Assembly: GCA_018265615.1 (NCBI GenBank)
Contig: JABLYX010000057.1
Location: 1 to 30,421, forward strand
Length of the DNA: 30,421 nt
Source: Lentisphaeria bacterium
GTDB lineage: Bacteria > Verrucomicrobiota > Lentisphaeria > Victivallales > Victivallaceae
Direction of reading: 5' to 3'
In this document: positions 7,765 to 16,809 of the stretch, in pieces
How the letters are laid out: each line of letters begins with the position of its first letter
How positions within the stretch are numbered: the stretch's first letter is position 1
The notes under the pieces: generated by a model
Databases searched by the model: none
What the model was told of the DNA's origin: nothing
Seen by the model: the letters and a program-made list of their open reading frames with translations, nothing else
Made by a program: the position numbers and the translations under genes

Positions 7765-9273
7765 TTACCGCATCTTCACTTCAGCGGCCACCGCTTCAAA
7801 CTCCGCCTCAAGCTCCGGATTGCGCCGCTTCACCAGTGCGCTCACAATGCAGATCACGGCGATATTCGCGACGAAACCCGGTACGATTTCATACATGTAA
7901 CGGTTCCATTCGAGGGATTTCCACGCCAGCAGCACCACAAGCCCGGCGACCATGCCGCAGAAGACCGGCAGCCAGGTCATGCGCTTCGAGTAGAGCGCGA
8001 AAAGCACGGCCGGCCCGAAAATCGCGCCGAATCCGCCCCACGCGAAGGTCACGAGGTCGAAGATCGAGCTGTCGCGGTCGAATGCGAGGGCGCACGCCAC
8101 GACCGTGATGATGATGACCGATGCGCGGCTGACCCACAGCTCCTCTTTTTCGCCGCATTTCGGGCGGAGCAGATGCTTGTAGACGTCGTCGGTCAGGCTT
8201 GAGGAGGAGACCAGCAGCTGCGAGTCGATCGTCGACATGATCGCCGCGAGGATCGCCGCAAGCAGGATCCCCCCGGGAAGCGGATGGAACAGATTGCCGA
8301 TCATATAGATGAAAACGTTTTCGGAGTTTGTCTTGTCGAGCCCCGGGAACATCGGGGCGGCCAGCGCGCCGATCCAGACCGCTCCGGCCAGCGAAATCAC
8401 GACCCATATCATCGCAATGGTCGTCGCGCGCGGAAAAAGCCTGACCGAACGGATCCCCATGAACCGCACGAGAATGTGCGGCTGGCCGAAATATCCGAGC
8501 CCCCACGCCGCAAGCGAAATCACCGCCAGCAGCGCCGCACCGGTCGAAGCCGCTTCGGGAAGCAGCGTGAACGTGATGCCGCGCGCAGTGAACGCCTGCT
8601 CAATGCTGCCGGGCTCGAGCGTCGTCGCGGCGTAAACCGGCAGCGCGACGATCGCGAGGAACATCAGGACCCCCTGAAAAAGATCGGTCCAGCAGACCGC
8701 GAGAAAGCCGCCGAGCAGGGTGTAGAAAATCATCACGCCCGCCCCGATCAGCACGGCTGCGACATAGTCGATCCCGAACATCGTCTCAAACAGCTTGCCC
8801 GCGCTCACGAGCCCCGCCGCCGCGTAGACCGTGAAAAAGAAGAGCGTGAAAACCGCCCCCGCGATACGGATCAGGTTTTTCGGCGCCCGGAAGCGGCGGT
8901 CGAGAAAGCTGTTCAGCGTCAGGGAATCCAGCATCCCGGTGTAGACCCGGAGCCGCGGTGCGACGATGAGCCAGTTGAGCAGGGTGCCGAAGAGCAGCCC
9001 GACCGCGATCCAGACCTGGTTGACGCCGTAAAAATAGACGGCGCCGGGAAGCCCCATCAGGAGCCAGCCGGACATATCGCTGGCCTGTGCCGAAAGCGCG
9101 GTGACCCAGCTGCCGAGCCCGCGTCCGCCGAGCAGATACTCCTCCACATTGTTGTTCGCGCGCCAGCAGAAAAAAAGTCCAGTTCCGACCATCAGGAGCA
9201 GATAGAATCCGAAAGTAAGGTAGGTCTGCCAGGTCATCTGGTAGGATGTCATCACGGCGGCGAACGTGTTCAA
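7765..9273 (-). CDS. putP: Sodium:solute symporter, PutP-like (proline permease family)
   Basis: A 502-aa transporter of the SSS family with about 13 membrane helices. Long stretches match E. coli PutP: LGGRGLGSWVTALSAQASD, MSGWLLMGLPGAVYF, GWGLGYFGQPHIL and ILAAIMSTIDSQLLV. The likely role is Na+-driven uptake of proline. The start I choose is TTG at 9271-9273, with AGGAG 8 nt upstream, giving a length equal to E. coli PutP. An ATG at 9252 would shorten it by seven residues and lacks so good a ribosome site. The longer frame to 9504 has no ribosome site and runs over the promoter. It is followed at 12 nt by the glycosyltransferase gene. Family is firm, the substrate less so. Confidence 0.9.
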   Translation of the reverse strand: MNTFAAVMTSYQMTWQTYLTFGFYLLLMVGTGLFFCWRANNNVEEYLLGGRGLGSWVTALSAQASDMSGWLLMGLPGAVYFYGVNQVWIAVGLLFGTLLNWLIVAPRLRVYTGMLDSLTLNSFLDRRFRAPKNLIRIAGAVFTLFFFTVYAAAGLVSAGKLFETMFGIDYVAAVLIGAGVMIFYTLLGGFLAVCWTDLFQGVLMFLAIVALPVYAATTLEPGSIEQAFTARGITFTLLPEAASTGAALLAVISLAAWGLGYFGQPHILVRFMGIRSVRLFPRATTIAMIWVVISLAGAVWIGALAAPMFPGLDKTNSENVFIYMIGNLFHPLPGGILLAAILAAIMSTIDSQLLVSSSSLTDDVYKHLLRPKCGEKEELWVSRASVIIITVVACALAFDRDSSIFDLVTFAWGGFGAIFGPAVLFALYSKRMTWLPVFCGMVAGLVVLLAWKSLEWNRYMYEIVPGFVANIAVICIVSALVKRRNPELEAEFEAVAAEVKMR

Positions 9274-9313
9274 AACCGGGTCTCCTGTATATTGATTTGA
9301 AGCATAAGGGAAT

Positions 9314-9342
9314 AATGTACCATCGCAAGCGCCTTTTGTCAA
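9314..9342 (-). promoter_or_regulatory. Promoter of the putP-glycosyltransferase operon
   Basis: On the minus strand TTGACA (9337-9342), 17 bp, TACATT (9314-9319), about 40 bp before the TTG start. It also rules out the upstream start codons of that frame. Confidence 0.65.
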
Positions 9343-9400
9343 TCGCTTTCGCGCGTGAAATTGCCGGAAGAGCCGCATCCGCTCCTCCGGGCAACGCGGC

Positions 9401-9429
9401 TTTACAGAAGCCGGAGGGCGGTGTATATT
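9401..9429 (+). promoter_or_regulatory. Promoter of queC
   Basis: TTTACA (9401-9406), 17 bp, TATATT (9424-9429), 5/6 each, 28 bp before the queC ATG. The leader is too short for a preQ1 riboswitch and none is seen. Confidence 0.6.
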
Positions 9430-9457
9430 ATGCAGATACTTGTGAAAGGGCGGGATC

Positions 9458-10135
9458 ATGAAAAAAGCAGTGGTGCTTCTGAGCGGCGGACTGGACTCCG
9501 CCACGGTTCTGGCGATGGCGAAAGCGGAGGGATTCGCGTGTTATGCGCTCTCCTTCGATTACGGCCAGCGCCATTTATGCGAGCTTGAGGCGGCCGGACG
9601 GGTCGCGGAACAGATCGGGGCGGAGCTTCACAACACGGTGCAGATCGACCTGCGGCTGTGGGGCGGCTCGGCGCTGACCGACGACGCGATCGCGGTTCCG
9701 GACGCCGAGGAGTCGAAGGGGGTCCCGGTCACCTATGTTCCGGCCCGGAACCTGATCTTCCTTTCGTTCGCGACGGCGTGGGCCGAGGTGCTCGGCGCGC
9801 GCGACATCTTCATCGGCGTGAACAGCGTGGATTACTCCGGCTATCCGGACTGCCGCCCCGCCTTCATCGAGTCGTTCCGCGAGACGGCCCGGCTCGGAAC
9901 CTGCGCGGTGGACGAGGGGTGGAGCTACCGGATCAACGCGCCGCTCCAGACCATGAGCAAGGCGGAAATCATCCGGACCGGAACCCGGCTCGGCGTCGAT
10001 TACGGCCTCACGACCAGCTGCTACAACCCGGATCCCGAGGGGCGCAGCTGCGGAAGGTGCGACTCCTGCGCGTTGCGGATCGCGGGCTTCCGCGAAGCCG
10101 GCGTGCCCGATCCGACCCGCTACTCCGGGCGCTGA
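9458..10135 (+). CDS. queC: 7-cyano-7-deazaguanine synthase QueC
   Basis: A 225-aa ATP-dependent ligase that converts 7-carboxy-7-deazaguanine and ammonia to preQ0, the precursor of queuosine in tRNA. The PP-loop SGGLDS is at residues 9-14, and SFDYGQRH follows. The zinc site is complete: Cys188, Cys198, Cys201, Cys204 in SCYNP...SCGRCDSC. Length and motif spacing match E. coli QueC. A GGGCGGGA precedes the ATG. No queD or queE gene is adjacent, so the pathway is scattered in this genome. It converges on hrpB with a 9-nt gap and no obvious terminator. Confidence 0.96.
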   Translation: MKKAVVLLSGGLDSATVLAMAKAEGFACYALSFDYGQRHLCELEAAGRVAEQIGAELHNTVQIDLRLWGGSALTDDAIAVPDAEESKGVPVTYVPARNLIFLSFATAWAEVLGARDIFIGVNSVDYSGYPDCRPAFIESFRETARLGTCAVDEGWSYRINAPLQTMSKAEIIRTGTRLGVDYGLTTSCYNPDPEGRSCGRCDSCALRIAGFREAGVPDPTRYSGR

Positions 10136-10144
10136 CGCCGCCGT

Positions 10145-12622
10145 TCACCTCGGCTTGACCGAACGCAGCGTCGGGTCCGCCGAAGCAGGGTCGTCGGGCC
10201 AGAGGTGCTTCGGATAGCGCGATTTCATCTCCTTCTGCACGAGCGGCCAGTTGCCGCGCCAGAAGCCCGGCAGGTCGGTCGTGACCTGCACCGGGCGCTG
10301 AGCGGGAGAAAGCAGTTCGACCCGCAGCGGGATGCGCTTCCGCCCGACCGCCGGATGCGTTTTGACGCCGTAGAACTCCTGAACCTTCGCCGAAAGCGTC
10401 GGCTGTTCGTTGTCGTAATCGATGCGGTGTCCCGCCCCGGCGGGCGTCGTGAACGCCTCGGGATAGTTCGCGTCGAGCTCGCGCAGCAGGGGGTAGCCGA
10501 GCAGATTGCGCAGCAGTTCGAGCCAGTCGAGCTTCCGCAGCTCCGCGAAGGAGCGGACGCTCCCGAGGAACGGCGCCGCTTTTTCCGCGAATCCCCCGCT
10601 CCAGTCCGGATACGCCTCCGGCTCCTGCCTGTGCGCGAAACCGACGCGGTTGAAAAGCTGCCGGGCCGCCTTCGCCTCCGTTGGCGGCAGCTCCATGCCG
10701 CGCCCGAGCGCCGCGGCGACAACCGCCGCCGCCAGCGCTTCCCCGGGCGGATTTTCGAGCGGCTTCGAACGCAGCACGATCGCGCCGAACCGGCTCTCGC
10801 GGCGCGCGAACACCCGCTCCCGCTCCAGATCGAATTCAACAGTATCCGTCTCACCGAGCCGGTCGCCGAGCGCATCGAACAGAAGTTCAGGGTCAACCGG
10901 GGCCGCGAGCTGGATCGCGGGCTCGCGGCCGCCGCCCGACAACCGCGCGACCGAGAGAAATTCATAACCGCAGAGGTCGTCCCCCTCCGCCAGCGCCGCG
11001 CCGGAGCCGCCGCTCAGCAGGTAACTGCGGCCGTGACGGCTCCGCGCCCTGCCGACCCAGTCGGGGAACGCGAACGCAGTCAGCAGACCGGTCATTTCGA
11101 CATCGCACGCGCGCTCCTTTTCACGCATAAGCTCGAGCAGTTGCCGCCGGATGACAAGCTGCTGGCGGAACGCGCCGGGATTCGACCGCATCCGGCGGAT
11201 CCGCTCGCGCAGATCCGCGTGACCGAAACTGCGGAACGCATCGCGCTCCTCGAGGATCGCCGCCAGCTCACAGCCGAGCGGCACGAGACCGTGCCCGCGC
11301 GCGGCCAGCAGCATCGCGCCGAGGCGCGGATGCACAGGCAGCTCCGCAAGCTCGCGTCCGCGCTTCGTAATCCTGCCGTCATCATCCAACGCGCCGAGCC
11401 CCGCGAGCAGCCGCCGCGCCGCCGCCAGCGATGCGGCCGGGGGCGGATCGAGCCAGCGGAGCTCCTCCGCGCGAGTGCCCCACGCAGCCGTTTCAAGCGC
11501 GAGGCCGCAGAGGTCCGCGTCAAGAATCTCCGGCTGTGTGCGCTCGCTGCGCGAACGCTCTTCAACCGCGTTCCAGAGCCGCACGGCGACGCCGGGGCGC
11601 GTCCGCCCGGCGCGCCCGCTGCGCTGCGCCGCCGAGGCCTTCGAGACGGGCATGACTTCAAGGAACGAAAATCCCGCCGCCGGATCGAAGCGGAGCCGCC
11701 GTTCGAGCCCGGAATCCACCACCCCGGTCACGCCGTCGATCGTGATGCTGCTCTCCGCCACGTTCGTCGCCAGAACGACCTTCCGGCGTCCCGCCGGGGC
11801 CGGGGCGAGCGCCCGGTCCTGTTCAGCCGCGTCGAGCGAACCGTGCAGCTTCAGCAGCAGCGCTTCGCCGGGCAGCGATCGTTCCAGTATTTCGGCACAC
11901 GCGTCGATCTCCCGCATGCCGGGCAGGAAGACGAGCAGATCGCCGGAGGTTTCGCGGAAGAGTGCCGTGGCCGCACGCGCGACCTCCGGGGCGGGGCGGT
12001 AGCGGTCGGGGCTCTCCCCGCAGTAACGGATCTCGACCGGAAACTGCCGCCCCGGAGCCTCGATGACCGGGACTCCGCCGAGCAGGGCAGAGACGCGCCC
12101 GGTTTCGAGTGTGGCGGACATGACCAGCAGCTTCAGGTCCGGCCGCAGATTCTCCTGCACGTCGAGCGTGAACGCGAGCCCGAGATCCGCGTCGAGGCTG
12201 CGCTCGTGAAACTCGTCGAAAATAATGACGGAGATCCCGTCAAGCTCCGGCTCCTGCCGCAAACGGCGCAGCAGCACCCCTTCGGTCATGACCGTGAGCC
12301 GGGTTTCCGGTCCGGTACGGCTCTCGCCGCGCACGATGCAGCCGACGCGCCCCCCGACCGGCTCCCCGAACAGCGAGGCGATCCGCCGCGCCGCCGCGCG
12401 CGCCGCAACCCGGCGCGGCTCCAGCAGGATGATTCCGCCGTCAAACGCATCGAGCAGCGCCGGCGGAACCAGCGTGGTCTTGCCCGCGCCCGGAGCGGCG
12501 GCCAGTACGGCGCCGGAGTTCTCCTTCAACGCGGCGGCCAACTCCGGCAGCACGGCCCTGACCGGCAGATCGATGTGATTCAAGTGATTCATCCCATTAA
12601 TATAGCAGTCCGCAGTTTCCAT
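10145..12622 (-). CDS. hrpB: ATP-dependent helicase HrpB
   Basis: An 825-aa DEAH/RHA-type RNA helicase. Walker A GAGKTT is at 45-50 and the family-specific DEFH box (FDEFHERSL) at 136-139. Motif III SATL follows near 169, with motif VI QRSGRAGR further on. The conserved HrpB C-terminal region ends with a LPGFWRGNW block and the typical KSRYPKHLWPDDP. The cellular role of HrpB is poorly known. The start is uncertain: the ATG at 12622 has AGGGGGG about 6 nt upstream; an ATG at 12592 would match the E. coli N-terminus better but has no clear ribosome site. The long open frame on the opposite strand is a GC-rich shadow. Confidence 0.93.
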   Translation of the reverse strand: METADCYINGMNHLNHIDLPVRAVLPELAAALKENSGAVLAAAPGAGKTTLVPPALLDAFDGGIILLEPRRVAARAAARRIASLFGEPVGGRVGCIVRGESRTGPETRLTVMTEGVLLRRLRQEPELDGISVIIFDEFHERSLDADLGLAFTLDVQENLRPDLKLLVMSATLETGRVSALLGGVPVIEAPGRQFPVEIRYCGESPDRYRPAPEVARAATALFRETSGDLLVFLPGMREIDACAEILERSLPGEALLLKLHGSLDAAEQDRALAPAPAGRRKVVLATNVAESSITIDGVTGVVDSGLERRLRFDPAAGFSFLEVMPVSKASAAQRSGRAGRTRPGVAVRLWNAVEERSRSERTQPEILDADLCGLALETAAWGTRAEELRWLDPPPAASLAAARRLLAGLGALDDDGRITKRGRELAELPVHPRLGAMLLAARGHGLVPLGCELAAILEERDAFRSFGHADLRERIRRMRSNPGAFRQQLVIRRQLLELMREKERACDVEMTGLLTAFAFPDWVGRARSRHGRSYLLSGGSGAALAEGDDLCGYEFLSVARLSGGGREPAIQLAAPVDPELLFDALGDRLGETDTVEFDLERERVFARRESRFGAIVLRSKPLENPPGEALAAAVVAAALGRGMELPPTEAKAARQLFNRVGFAHRQEPEAYPDWSGGFAEKAAPFLGSVRSFAELRKLDWLELLRNLLGYPLLRELDANYPEAFTTPAGAGHRIDYDNEQPTLSAKVQEFYGVKTHPAVGRKRIPLRVELLSPAQRPVQVTTDLPGFWRGNWPLVQKEMKSRYPKHLWPDDPASADPTLRSVKPR

Positions 12623-12676
12623 TTCCACCCCCCTTGCCGGAGAAACCGGCTGATGTGGAAAAATCACCGCCGGTAC

Positions 12677-12705
12677 TTGTATTCAGCCTTTCCGCGTAGT
12701 ATTGT
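12677..12705 (+). promoter_or_regulatory. Weak candidate promoter of the GH2-PBP-zwf operon
   Basis: TTGTAT (12677-12682), 17 bp, TATTGT (12700-12705), in the AT-rich gap before the GH2 gene. Matches are modest. Confidence 0.3.
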
Positions 12706-12757
12706 AAATATCGTGGTTATACGAATCAGCAGAAACAAATATAAGGTAATTTGAATC

Positions 12758-14449
12758 ATGTACGCTTATCCGCTGTATCCGAACCGGAGTGTCCGTTCGC
12801 TTGACGGGATCTGGGAGTTCGCCTTTCTCGGAACCGATGCGCCGAAGCTCGAGGAGCTCGCGCCGCAGGGAATCGCGTTCCATGAACTGATGGCGGTTCC
12901 GGGCTGCTTCGACGCGGCGCCGAAATACGCCGGCGTACGCGGCGTCGGCGCCTACCGCCGCACGGTCGAGGCCCCCGCGAATGCGAAGCTCCGGCTCAGG
13001 ATCGGCGCCCTCGGGCTGCGCGGCCGCATCTTCTGGGACGGCCGGGCCGTCGCGTTGAACGAGCTTCCCTACTCGCAGCAGACTTACGAAATCGAAGCGG
13101 GCGGAGCCGGTGCGCATGAGCTAATCATCCTCATCGACAACCGGCTGAATCCGGTCGACACGCCGCTTTTCCACCACTTTTACGACTTCTACGGCTACGG
13201 CGGCATCTACCGTTCGGTCGAGCTTGAAACGCTGCCGGAGGGCGTGCGCTTCGAACGCGCGCGGGTCGAGACGCCGGACCTCTCCGGCAGGCTGCTCGTT
13301 TCGGGGCGGCTCACCGGCGGCCCGGCGGAGCTCTCCGCCGGTTTCGACGGGGCGGAGCCGGAAACGGTCAACGCACGGTTTGACGGCGAAAATTTCTCGT
13401 TTGAAGCGCAGCTCCCCTCCCCCGCGCCCTGGAGTCCCGAATCCCCGAACCTTCACACGGTTACGCTGAAAGCCGGGAACGATGTCATCGTCGAACGCTT
13501 CGGCGTCCGGACCATCGGGTGCCGCGGGGGCGAGCTGCTGCTGAACGGCGAACCGGTCCGGCTCGCGGGCTACAACCGCCACGACGCGCATCCGCAGTTC
13601 GGCCCCGCAATGACGGACGAACTCTGGATCGAGGACCTCCAGATCCTGCGCGACCTCGGCTGCAACTTCATCCGCGGCTGCCACTATCCGCAGAGTCAGC
13701 GGTTCCTCGACCTCTGTGACCAGCTCGGCTTCCTCGTCTGGGAAGAATCGCTCGGCTGGGGCGACGACGTCAACGTGCAGGCCGACCCGAAATTCCGCCG
13801 GCTCCAGGTCGAGCAGACGGTCAACATGGTCGAATGCAGCATCAACCACCCGTCGATCATCCTGTGGGGCTTCATGAACGAGGCGGGCGACGACAAGGAG
13901 GTCGGGGCGTCGCTGCTGCGCGAGCTCGCCGGGGCGGTCCGTGCAACCGACCGGACCCGCCCGGTCACGAACGCCTCGATGCACATCCGCGAATCGCTCG
14001 TGCTCGATGCGTTCGACGTCATCAGCTTCAACATCTATCCCGGCTGGTACGAGCACGGCAACACCGCCGACCCGCGCCCGCTCGAACGCATTCCCGTCGT
14101 GCTCGACGAGATCCTCGGGCGGCTCGACACGGAGGAGCTGCGCGGCAAGCCGGTCATCATCAGTGAAATCGGCGCCGGAGCAATCTACGGCTGGCGCGAC
14201 CGCGTCCGCGGCATCTGGAGCGAAGAGTACCAGGCCGACTATCTCGCCGTGGTCTGCGACTACTTCAGAAAGAACAAACGCGTGAACGGCCTCGCGCTGT
14301 GGCAGTTCACCGACGGGCGCACCTATGCGGCCGGCAACGTGCTCGGCCGCCCGCGCGCCTTCAACAACAAAGGCACGCTCGATGAATACCGCCGCCCGAA
14401 GCTCGCATACGACGTCGTCAAAAAGCAGTTCGAAAGGCTTGAATCATGA
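12758..14449 (+). CDS. GH2 beta-glucuronidase-like enzyme
   Basis: A 563-aa glycoside hydrolase with all three GH2 domains: sugar-binding (1-165), immunoglobulin-like (170-260) and TIM barrel (260-563). The acid/base is Glu375 in FMNEAGDD and the nucleophile is Glu470 in ISEIGAGA. Asn536-x-Lys538 (NNKG, before LDEYRRPK) matches the N-x-K pair with which beta-glucuronidases bind the sugar carboxylate, so glucuronidase is favoured over galactosidase. There is no signal peptide, so it acts on imported glucuronides. It is short for the family, close to E. coli GUS without extra C-terminal domains. It overlaps the next gene by 4 nt (ATGA), so it is coupled to the secreted PBP-like protein. Confidence 0.85.
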   Translation: MYAYPLYPNRSVRSLDGIWEFAFLGTDAPKLEELAPQGIAFHELMAVPGCFDAAPKYAGVRGVGAYRRTVEAPANAKLRLRIGALGLRGRIFWDGRAVALNELPYSQQTYEIEAGGAGAHELIILIDNRLNPVDTPLFHHFYDFYGYGGIYRSVELETLPEGVRFERARVETPDLSGRLLVSGRLTGGPAELSAGFDGAEPETVNARFDGENFSFEAQLPSPAPWSPESPNLHTVTLKAGNDVIVERFGVRTIGCRGGELLLNGEPVRLAGYNRHDAHPQFGPAMTDELWIEDLQILRDLGCNFIRGCHYPQSQRFLDLCDQLGFLVWEESLGWGDDVNVQADPKFRRLQVEQTVNMVECSINHPSIILWGFMNEAGDDKEVGASLLRELAGAVRATDRTRPVTNASMHIRESLVLDAFDVISFNIYPGWYEHGNTADPRPLERIPVVLDEILGRLDTEELRGKPVIISEIGAGAIYGWRDRVRGIWSEEYQADYLAVVCDYFRKNKRVNGLALWQFTDGRTYAAGNVLGRPRAFNNKGTLDEYRRPKLAYDVVKKQFERLES

Positions 14450-15225
14450 GAATCGCTTCCGCGCTGCTCCTGCTGTTCGCGGCGGCGCTCCTGCAGGGAG
14501 CCGAGCTGCGTATCGCCGACGCGGTCCCGGCCGGAGACACGCCGGTGCGCCAGCTGGCGCTGCGCCGGGCGCTCTCCGGAAAGCAGCCGGTCAGATACGG
14601 GCATAAAAGTGCGGCGGCGGCTTTCGCCGGGCTCGCGGCCGGCGACGTCGATCTCGTCGTCGCGGAGCTTCCGGAGCAGCCGAAGGAGTTCAAGGGCAAA
14701 TGCAGGATCTACGCCGTCGATTCGCTGGTCTTCTACGTGAACGTCGCCAATACGCTTGAGGCGGCGAAATCCTCCCAGCTGCGCGACATCTTCACGACGA
14801 AGCAGCCGAGCTGGCAGGATTACAGCTTCCTTTCGACCGACATCCGGCGGTACGGCGTCAAATCCGGCAAGCCCGGCGCCGCGCGCATGGGGGAGTTCCT
14901 CATCCGGGGCTCGCGGCTCGCCGATGCGGCTCAGCTCTTCAACTCGACCGCCGAGGTCCTCGCGATGACCGGCGCAAATCCGGACGCGATCGGCTTCGGC
15001 GTCTATGTCTCAAGCGCCCCGGCCCAGGTCAAGCTGCTGGCCGTCGACGGCATCGAACCGACTCTGAAAAGCGTCTCGGAGGCGACTTACCCGCTCGCCG
15101 TGAAGCGGGCGGTGTTCACCGCCGCCGAGCCGTCGGAAGAGGTGAAGCATTTTCTGGCTGAATTGGACAAGGCAGACTTCCGCGATCTCGTCCAGGAGGC
15201 GGGGCTGCTGTCCGTGGAGAAATAG
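14446..15225 (+). CDS. Secreted PBP-like (PstS-type) protein
   Basis: A 259-aa protein with a clear signal peptide (residues 1-19, ending near LQGAEL) and a periplasmic-binding-like body. Blocks such as AGDVDLVVAELPEQ, IYAVDSLVFYVNVAN, LRDIFTTKQPSW and ANPDAIGFGVY match the PBP_like_2 layout of phosphate-binding PstS proteins, where a vacant-site loop is followed by ...LRDIFxG..W. The usual phosphate-binding serine run is not evident, so phosphate may not be the ligand. No permease or ATPase is adjacent. It starts inside the GH2 stop codon and is followed by zwf at 27 nt. Fold likely, ligand unknown. Confidence 0.7.
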   Translation: MRIASALLLLFAAALLQGAELRIADAVPAGDTPVRQLALRRALSGKQPVRYGHKSAAAAFAGLAAGDVDLVVAELPEQPKEFKGKCRIYAVDSLVFYVNVANTLEAAKSSQLRDIFTTKQPSWQDYSFLSTDIRRYGVKSGKPGAARMGEFLIRGSRLADAAQLFNSTAEVLAMTGANPDAIGFGVYVSSAPAQVKLLAVDGIEPTLKSVSEATYPLAVKRAVFTAAEPSEEVKHFLAELDKADFRDLVQEAGLLSVEK

Positions 15226-15252
15226 GAGCAAACGCTCCGGAGGAGGAGAATT

Positions 15253-16737
15253 ATGCCTGAAGTCAACTACTACCGCGGTAATTTCTGTGTGGAGATCCAC
15301 CCCGCTCCGGGTTCGCTGGTCATTTTCGGCGCGTCCGGCGACCTTGCGAAGAGGAAACTGTTCCCCGCGCTCTACCACCTGTTCCGCCGGAACCTCCTGC
15401 ACGAGGATTCCCGGATCGTCGGCTGCGCGCGTACCGGATACAGCGACGACGCGTTCCGCGACCATCTGCGCCCGTTCCTCACGGACGGCACCGACGAACA
15501 GCGCAACGCATTCCTCGCCAAGATCCACTATGTCGACGGCGACTATTCGGACCCCGGCTTCTATCACCGGCTCGACCGGTTCCTCGACAAGCTCGAAGCG
15601 AAAAGCGATCTGCCCGCGAACCGCACATTCTACCTCGCAATGCCCGCGTCGCTCTATCCGGCGATCATCGACAAGCTCCATGAAGCCGGAATGCTCGAAG
15701 AGAGCGGCGAACCCGATACCCCGTGGCGGCATGTGGTCCTCGAAAAACCGTTCGGCCGCGACTTCGAATCCGCCGAAGCGCTCGACCGCGACCTGCACTC
15801 CCACATGAAAGAGGACCAGATCTACCGCATCGACCACTATCTCGGCAAGGATACGGTTCAGAACATCCTCATGCTGCGCTTCGCGAACCTGATCTTCGAA
15901 CCGGTCTGGAACAGCCAGTACATCGATCATGTGCAGCTCACCGTCTCCGAAACGCTCGGTGTTGAAAAACGGGCCGGGTATTATGAACAGGCGGGGCTGC
16001 TGCGCGACATGTTCCAGAACCACATGCTCGAAATGCTCTCGCTCGCCGCGATGGAGATGCCCGCCAGCTTCTCCCCCGACGATGTACGCGATGAAAAGGT
16101 CAAGCTCATCAAATCGATCCGCCCGTTCAACCTGGAAGAGCTCGGCAAAACCGTCGTCCGCGGCCAGTATGACGGCTACCGCTCGGAACCGGGCGTCGCG
16201 CCGGAGTCCGAAATCGAAACCTTCGTCGCCGCAAAGCTTGAAATCGCCAACTGGCGGTGGGCCGGGGTCCCGTTCTATCTGCGTTCCGGCAAAAAGCTCG
16301 GCGCGCGCAAGAGCGAAATCGCCATCGTATTCAAGTCGATCCCGCACTCGATCTTCACCCCCATCCGCGCCCGCGACATGCAGCCCGACACCCTCGTGCT
16401 CAAGGTCCAGCCCGATGAGGGCATGGAGCTGACCATCCAGGCCAAACAGCCCGGGCCGAAGCTCTGTATGGGGGGACTCTCTCTGAGCTTCCGCTACAGC
16501 GACCTCCCCGGCGGCGAAAGCTTCGACGCTTATGAACGTCTCCTGCTCGACGCCATGCTCGGCGACCAGACGCTCTTTATCCGCAGCGACAGCATCGCCG
16601 AAAGCTGGCGGCTCTTCACCCCGCTCCTCGAGAACTGGAACCGCATCCCCCTCGAGTCGTACGCCCCCGGCTCCGACGGCCCCGAAAGCGCCAACCGCCT
16701 CCTCTTCGCCGACAACCGCGAATGGCGCCCACTCTAG
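15253..16737 (+). CDS. zwf: Glucose-6-phosphate 1-dehydrogenase
   Basis: A 494-aa enzyme oxidising glucose-6-phosphate to 6-phosphogluconolactone with NAD(P)+, the entry step of the oxidative pentose phosphate pathway. The nucleotide-binding motif is GASGDLAKRK (26-35), EKPFG is at 164-168, and the catalytic site is RIDHYLGK (192-199). Length is standard. AGGAGGAG lies ahead of the ATG. A small GGAGC/GCTCC hairpin (15225-15238) sits between the previous stop and the ribosome site. No pgl or gnd is adjacent; cotranscription with the glucuronidase and PBP-like genes is inferred from the 27-nt gap. Confidence 0.97.
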   Translation: MPEVNYYRGNFCVEIHPAPGSLVIFGASGDLAKRKLFPALYHLFRRNLLHEDSRIVGCARTGYSDDAFRDHLRPFLTDGTDEQRNAFLAKIHYVDGDYSDPGFYHRLDRFLDKLEAKSDLPANRTFYLAMPASLYPAIIDKLHEAGMLEESGEPDTPWRHVVLEKPFGRDFESAEALDRDLHSHMKEDQIYRIDHYLGKDTVQNILMLRFANLIFEPVWNSQYIDHVQLTVSETLGVEKRAGYYEQAGLLRDMFQNHMLEMLSLAAMEMPASFSPDDVRDEKVKLIKSIRPFNLEELGKTVVRGQYDGYRSEPGVAPESEIETFVAAKLEIANWRWAGVPFYLRSGKKLGARKSEIAIVFKSIPHSIFTPIRARDMQPDTLVLKVQPDEGMELTIQAKQPGPKLCMGGLSLSFRYSDLPGGESFDAYERLLLDAMLGDQTLFIRSDSIAESWRLFTPLLENWNRIPLESYAPGSDGPESANRLLFADNREWRPL

Positions 16738-16809
16738 AGAACGGGGGACTTGGAGGATGACAAGGCGTCGTACGTGAGGTCCGCGGCCTTGAATCAGCAA
16801 ATGGTCATA

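Noticed and set aside
6610..9300. Long plus-strand open frames (530 and 338 codons) opposite the glycosyltransferase and PutP
   Set aside because: Composition is that of antisense to membrane proteins (His, Arg, Gln, Asp), and the minus strand gives clear families.
9430..9457. preQ1 riboswitch before queC
   Set aside because: The leader after the promoter is too short and lacks the pseudoknot pattern.
10205..12754. 849-codon plus-strand open frame opposite hrpB
   Set aside because: It is a GC-rich antisense shadow: Arg/Gln/Pro/Asp-heavy, no family motif, no ribosome site, while the minus strand has every HrpB motif.
15010..16800. 596-codon minus-strand frame opposite zwf
   Set aside because: Antisense to an unmistakable glucose-6-phosphate dehydrogenase.
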